From: an uncultured Arenicella sp.
GTDB taxonomy: Bacteria; Pseudomonadota; Gammaproteobacteria; Arenicellales; Arenicellaceae
Length of the DNA: 64,000 nt
Reading direction: 5' to 3'
Assembly (NCBI GenBank): GCA_938048185.1
Contig: CALIVT010000008.1
Coordinates: 1-64,000, forward strand
The translations under genes were made by a program, and so were the position numbers. Position 1 is the stretch's first letter. The number at the start of each line of letters is the position of its first letter. The notes under the pieces are model-generated. The model was not told where the DNA came from, did not search any database, and was given only the letters and a program-made list of their open reading frames with translations. Shown here piece by piece: positions 60,955 to 64,000 of this stretch.

Positions 60955-61599
60955 CTAAGCCTTCGCTTGCTCTTTTGCTGCCTCTTTAAGCGCTTTAACC
61001 GTTTGCTCGCCCAAGGCTTTATCAACCTTAGCTTGGGCTGCGTCTCTTTTGGCTTGCTCTGAGGAATCTACCGCTGATTTTTGCTCGGCTGGGGGCTGTT
61101 TATCTTTGTCCGCTGAGGGCTCTTTATCCGCTGAGGGCTCTTTATCCGCTGAGGGCTCTTTATCCGCTGAGGGCTCTTTATTCGCTGAGGGCTCTTTATC
61201 CGCTGAAGGCTCTTTGTCCGCTGAAGGCTCTTTGTCCGCTGAAGGCTCTTTGTCCGCTGAGGGCTCTTCTTTAGCGATAGGCTCCTTCTTTTCTATCTTA
61301 AGCTCGGTTTTCGACTCATCGGCAAGACCCGCCGCAACACTGTCGGGGCGACAAAGTGAGGTCGCTCCGACCGCTAAATGTTTGTATAAGTCTTGATATT
61401 GCTCGGTCATGTTTTGAAATTTCTTCGAGGTCGCCTCAAAGTGTTCCTCAACCTTATTTTGATAGTCTTGATATTCCTCTTTTATGCTCGATGGCGAGGC
61501 TGAGCCACTGCTAAGTTTGTTCCATAACAACAATAATAATGCCCCGCAGACTAGGCCGGCGACAAATACGAGGATAAATTGCAATAATTCTTGTTCCAT
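60955..61599 (-). CDS. zapG: ZapG/YhcB-like membrane protein with hexapeptide-repeat tail
   Basis: 214 residues. One N-terminal membrane helix (LLQFILVFVAGLVCGALLLLL) is followed by a coiled-coil region with EEYQDYQNKVEEHFEATSKKF and LYKHLAVGA, characteristic of DUF1043 (YhcB/ZapG, linked to division and envelope biogenesis). After the family domain come nine consecutive copies of EPSADK (about residues 113-166, one with Asn for Asp), then a charged Ala/Lys/Glu helix. The family member in E. coli is about 130 residues, so the repeat tail is an addition. It is divergent from prc. Confidence 0.78.
   Translation of the reverse strand: MEQELLQFILVFVAGLVCGALLLLLWNKLSSGSASPSSIKEEYQDYQNKVEEHFEATSKKFQNMTEQYQDLYKHLAVGATSLCRPDSVAAGLADESKTELKIEKKEPIAKEEPSADKEPSADKEPSADKEPSADKEPSANKEPSADKEPSADKEPSADKEPSADKDKQPPAEQKSAVDSSEQAKRDAAQAKVDKALGEQTVKALKEAAKEQAKA
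61112..61270 (-). repeat. nine tandem 18-bp repeats encoding EPSADK
   Basis: 18-base units run through the zapG-like gene. Two DNA variants are grouped: one with GAGGGCTCTTTATCC and one with GAAGGCTCTTTGTCC (three adjacent copies). Grouping of variants indicates recent expansion by slippage. The copy number is likely to vary between strains. All changes keep the frame. Confidence 0.9.
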
Positions 61600-61740
61600 G
61601 ATGATCTCTATTTAGGTAATACTTAACGTTTCTAAGTTTAGCGCGGTTTGGTTACACTTGTTTGAATGGCAAGCTCAGATAAAGGTTAATAGTGATTACC
61701 GTTTGGAAATACAACACCTGGGCCCTACACATCGTTACTC

Positions 61741-61746
61741 TATAAT
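61741..61746 (+). promoter_or_regulatory. candidate -10 element for prc
   Basis: A perfect TATAAT lies 111 bases upstream of the prc start. The -35 position has no good match to TTGACA (CTGGGC at 17-base spacing), so the promoter would need an activator or be weak. Support comes only from the -10 sequence. Confidence 0.3.
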
Positions 61747-61774
61747 GAATCTACTGGCTTTTCGGCTCATTTTT

Positions 61775-61805
61775 CGGCTATTGGTTGCGTAACCATCAAT
61801 AGCCG
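61775..61805 (+). promoter_or_regulatory. hairpin in the presumed prc leader
   Basis: A 9-bp stem CGGCTATTG/CAATAGCCG, extended inward by GGTT/AACC with a two-base bulge, closes a GCGT-type loop. It ends 51 bases before the prc start codon and would lie in the 5' untranslated RNA. It may act in mRNA stability or as a protein-binding dyad. No T-tract follows. Confidence 0.5.
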
Positions 61806-61856
61806 CTTGTGAGTAGAAAGCAATAATCGCACGTTTTTTTAGTTCTAATTCAATTG

Positions 61857-64000
61857 ATGTCTATGTTTAAACCACAGTTTACAAAATTTATAACTCCAAA
61901 GTGCTTTGCTTTGACGCGCTTTGCGTTGATCGGTCTGAGCATGACTATCGTAAGCAACCTTGCTTTTGCAGACGTCAAGCGCGTTCCCGATGCCGCGCTC
62001 ACGATGGACAAAAACCTTAGTTACGACATCCACAGCACTCTTTATTTACTGCGCTTTGGTCACTACTTGCCCAAAGACTTGGACGATGACTATTCTTCCA
62101 GAATATTTGACTCGTACTTAAAAACCCTAGACCCGAATAAGGTTTATTTCACGCAAGCCGATATCTCGGAATTCGAGCCTTATCGAACTAAATTAGATGA
62201 CCTGATCAAGAAGCGTGACGCAGAAATAGCGTTCGATATCTTCAAGCTGTTTCGTAAGCGCATGAGCGAGCGCACCGACTATATTCTCGAGCTAATCGAT
62301 ACCGACTTTGACTTTACCGAAAACGACACAATCAATATCGATCGAGACAGTTTCACGTGGGCGGAAGACGAGCGCGAGGTAAAGGACAAGTGGGCTAAGC
62401 GTATCAAGAACGACATGCTGCAAGGCCTGATGGCAAAAACCCCAGTCGCTGAAGTGCGCGAAAACTTAAAACGCCGCTACAACCGTCAGCACGATGTTAT
62501 CTATCAATTAAAGGCCGATGAAGTTTTTGAATGGTTCATGAACTCGTTCACGCGAGACCATGGCCCGCACACGACTTATATGTCGCATGTTACTGCTGAG
62601 AACTTTGAAATCAGCATGTCCTTGCAATTGACGGGAATTGGCGCGGCACTGACAACCGACGAAGACTACACGGTTGTTAACCGCATTATAAAAGGTGGCC
62701 CAGCCGAGAAAAGCAAAGCCATACGAGCAGAAGACAAGATTGTGGCCGTTGGCCAAAAAGACGGCGAGATGATTAATGTAATCGGCTGGCGCTTGATGGA
62801 CGTAGTGCAGATGATACGCGGCGATGTGGGCACCACCGTTCGACTTGATGTTCTGCCTGCTGACAATGCCCCTGGCTCGCCACCCGAGCGCCTAGAGCTC
62901 GTGCGAGATCTCATTCAACTTGAAGACCAGGCCGTTAAGCTTAGCCAGGTGGAAATTCCTGAAGGCGACCAGAAGCACAACTACTCGGTCATCAGTATTC
63001 CATCGTTCTACTCAAACGCGAATCAAGTACGTAATGGCGGCGGCAAATTAGTGGCCACTACGCACGACGTTGAAGAGTTGCTCAAAGAGGTTACTGCCTC
63101 AGACTCGGACGGTTTGATCCTCGATTTACGCGGCAACGGCGGCGGCTACCTTAACGAAGCCGTTAGCCTAACCGGTTTGTTTATCGACCAAGGCCCAGTC
63201 GTACAAGTTGTGTCCAAGCCAAACCGACGCCAAGTGCACCGAGATCGCGACACAAACGTGGCTTATGATGGCCCACTTGTCGTGTTGATTGACCGGTACA
63301 GCGCGTCAGCGTCTGAGATTTTTGCCGGTGCATTACAAGACTATGGTCGCGCTTTAATCGTCGGCGAACGCTCATTTGGCAAAGGCACAGTGCAGTACCC
63401 CCGGCCTTTGCGAGACGGTAACAATGCTCGTAAAAGCCAGATAAAATTCACCAACGCGCAATTTTTCAGAATCAGTGGCAGCTCGACACAGCACCGCGGA
63501 GTAATTCCTGATATTACGCTGAATTCCGGCAAAGAAGACACCGAATTTGGCGAGCGTTCGTACGACAATGCCCTGCCTTGGTCGACTACCGAACCAGCCA
63601 AATACCAGCCGGGCTCGTTTGCCGCGACCTTGATAAGCAAGTTGACACGCCAACATACAGAGCGCTCTGAATTGTCGCCAGCGTTCGGACTGTTGCGCAA
63701 GAACTCTGAGCGCATCATGTCGAATAAAAACGTCACACAACTGTCGTTAAACCTCGAAGAACGGCAAATTGAAAGTGACCAACGCGAGAAAGAGGCATTG
63801 GATAATTTAAACGCGTATCGCAAATCTCTAGGCTTGGAAGCGGTAACCGCCGAGACACGCAAAGACAACCCACTGCCGGGCGAAGACGAGCACTGGAATA
63901 GTGTTTATCACCAAGAAGCTGCGCATATTCTGCATGACTTCAATAAACTGTCGAACAAAGCAGTAATTACCAAGAATAGTGCGTCGACTCTGAACACAGC
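61857..64000 (+). CDS. prc: tail-specific protease Prc/Tsp (3' end outside window)
   Basis: An open frame runs from ATG 61857 to the window edge (714 full codons). The signal peptide ends near NLAFA. An N-terminal helical Prc domain (LRFGHYLPKDLDDDYSSRIFDSYLKTLDPNK, FTQADI) is followed by a PDZ domain (about 240-330, SLQLTGIGAALTTDEDYTVV) and the S41 protease core with LRGNGGGYLNEAV, catalytic Ser484 (YSASASEIF) and Lys509 (SFGKGTVQ). It degrades misfolded or tagged periplasmic proteins and trims penicillin-binding protein 3 in E. coli. It is divergent from zapG. Confidence 0.93.
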   Translation, partial: MSMFKPQFTKFITPKCFALTRFALIGLSMTIVSNLAFADVKRVPDAALTMDKNLSYDIHSTLYLLRFGHYLPKDLDDDYSSRIFDSYLKTLDPNKVYFTQADISEFEPYRTKLDDLIKKRDAEIAFDIFKLFRKRMSERTDYILELIDTDFDFTENDTINIDRDSFTWAEDEREVKDKWAKRIKNDMLQGLMAKTPVAEVRENLKRRYNRQHDVIYQLKADEVFEWFMNSFTRDHGPHTTYMSHVTAENFEISMSLQLTGIGAALTTDEDYTVVNRIIKGGPAEKSKAIRAEDKIVAVGQKDGEMINVIGWRLMDVVQMIRGDVGTTVRLDVLPADNAPGSPPERLELVRDLIQLEDQAVKLSQVEIPEGDQKHNYSVISIPSFYSNANQVRNGGGKLVATTHDVEELLKEVTASDSDGLILDLRGNGGGYLNEAVSLTGLFIDQGPVVQVVSKPNRRQVHRDRDTNVAYDGPLVVLIDRYSASASEIFAGALQDYGRALIVGERSFGKGTVQYPRPLRDGNNARKSQIKFTNAQFFRISGSSTQHRGVIPDITLNSGKEDTEFGERSYDNALPWSTTEPAKYQPGSFAATLISKLTRQHTERSELSPAFGLLRKNSERIMSNKNVTQLSLNLEERQIESDQREKEALDNLNAYRKSLGLEAVTAETRKDNPLPGEDEHWNSVYHQEAAHILHDFNKLSNKAVITKNSASTLNT

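Noticed and set aside
61049..61396. Plus-strand frame encoding LSAEGS repeats opposite the zapG-like gene
   Set aside because: It is an antisense reading of the 18-bp repeats. The minus-strand frame has the DUF1043 membrane helix and coiled coil.
62508..63868. Minus-strand open frames near the right edge
   Set aside because: They lie inside the continuous prc frame, which shows PDZ and S41 motifs throughout.

Overview
The window looks like chromosomal DNA of a free-living, probably marine, gammaproteobacterium. The evidence is gene content: a class GN 'marine' sortase with its vWA substrate, a TonB-dependent receptor, CreBC, a SlyD-type FKBP, a Prc/tail-specific protease, an outer-membrane-type M48 lipoprotein, a POT transporter and an M2 peptidase. 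No rRNA, tRNA, CRISPR array, prophage or transposase was seen. The genus cannot be read from the sequence. Two genes are cut by the window edges: a glycosyltransferase-like C-terminus at the left and prc at the right.

Layout. 0-5.4 kb: slyD, an unusual two-copy structured intergenic repeat, a B12/radical-SAM protein overlapping tcdA, divergent tatD, and a CinA/MoaB-like protein. 5.4-9.2 kb: a four-gene minus-strand cassette (SGNH hydrolase, SxtJ, DUF5989, carbamoyltransferase), probably decorating a surface or secreted compound. 9.3-11.8 kb: an LplT-PlsC fusion translationally chained to tag through a triplicated 20-bp element. 11.9-18.2 kb: a FAD oxidoreductase/MnmM methyltransferase pair, an internally deleted copy of a BtuF-like gene, a beta-helix surface protein, a LuxR solo, then the intact BtuF-like gene. 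18.3-23.8 kb: two paralogous secreted four-cysteine proteins, signal peptidase I, M48 lipoprotein, fatty acid hydroxylase, orphan ParA.

23.9-31 kb: CreB/CreC, an ECF sigma/anti-sigma/TonB-like operon, and the sortase pair. 31-36.7 kb: acyl-CoA ligase, EndA and an MCE lipoprotein in one apparent operon, adk with a strong terminator, a thiolase. 36.9-40.3 kb: a retropepsin-like protein, an EF-hand/ECF sigma/anti-sigma operon and a TonB-C-like protein. 40.3-50.9 kb: a modification-enzyme island with four putative hydroxylases (two fused to TPRs), a TPR-sulfotransferase, a methyltransferase and a TonB-dependent receptor. 51.3-60.1 kb: a peptide module (ABC importer, POT symporter, M2 peptidyl-dipeptidase). 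60.3-64 kb: MarC, a ZapG-like protein with hexapeptide repeats, and prc.

The strongest leads are the modification-enzyme island (40.3-50.9 kb), the ATGA-chained mini-cistrons before tag (9.88-9.94 kb), the structured tandem repeat (0.93-1.16 kb), and the overlapping oxidoreductase/MnmM pair that may replace MnmC. All functional calls rest on reading motifs by eye. No database search was possible.
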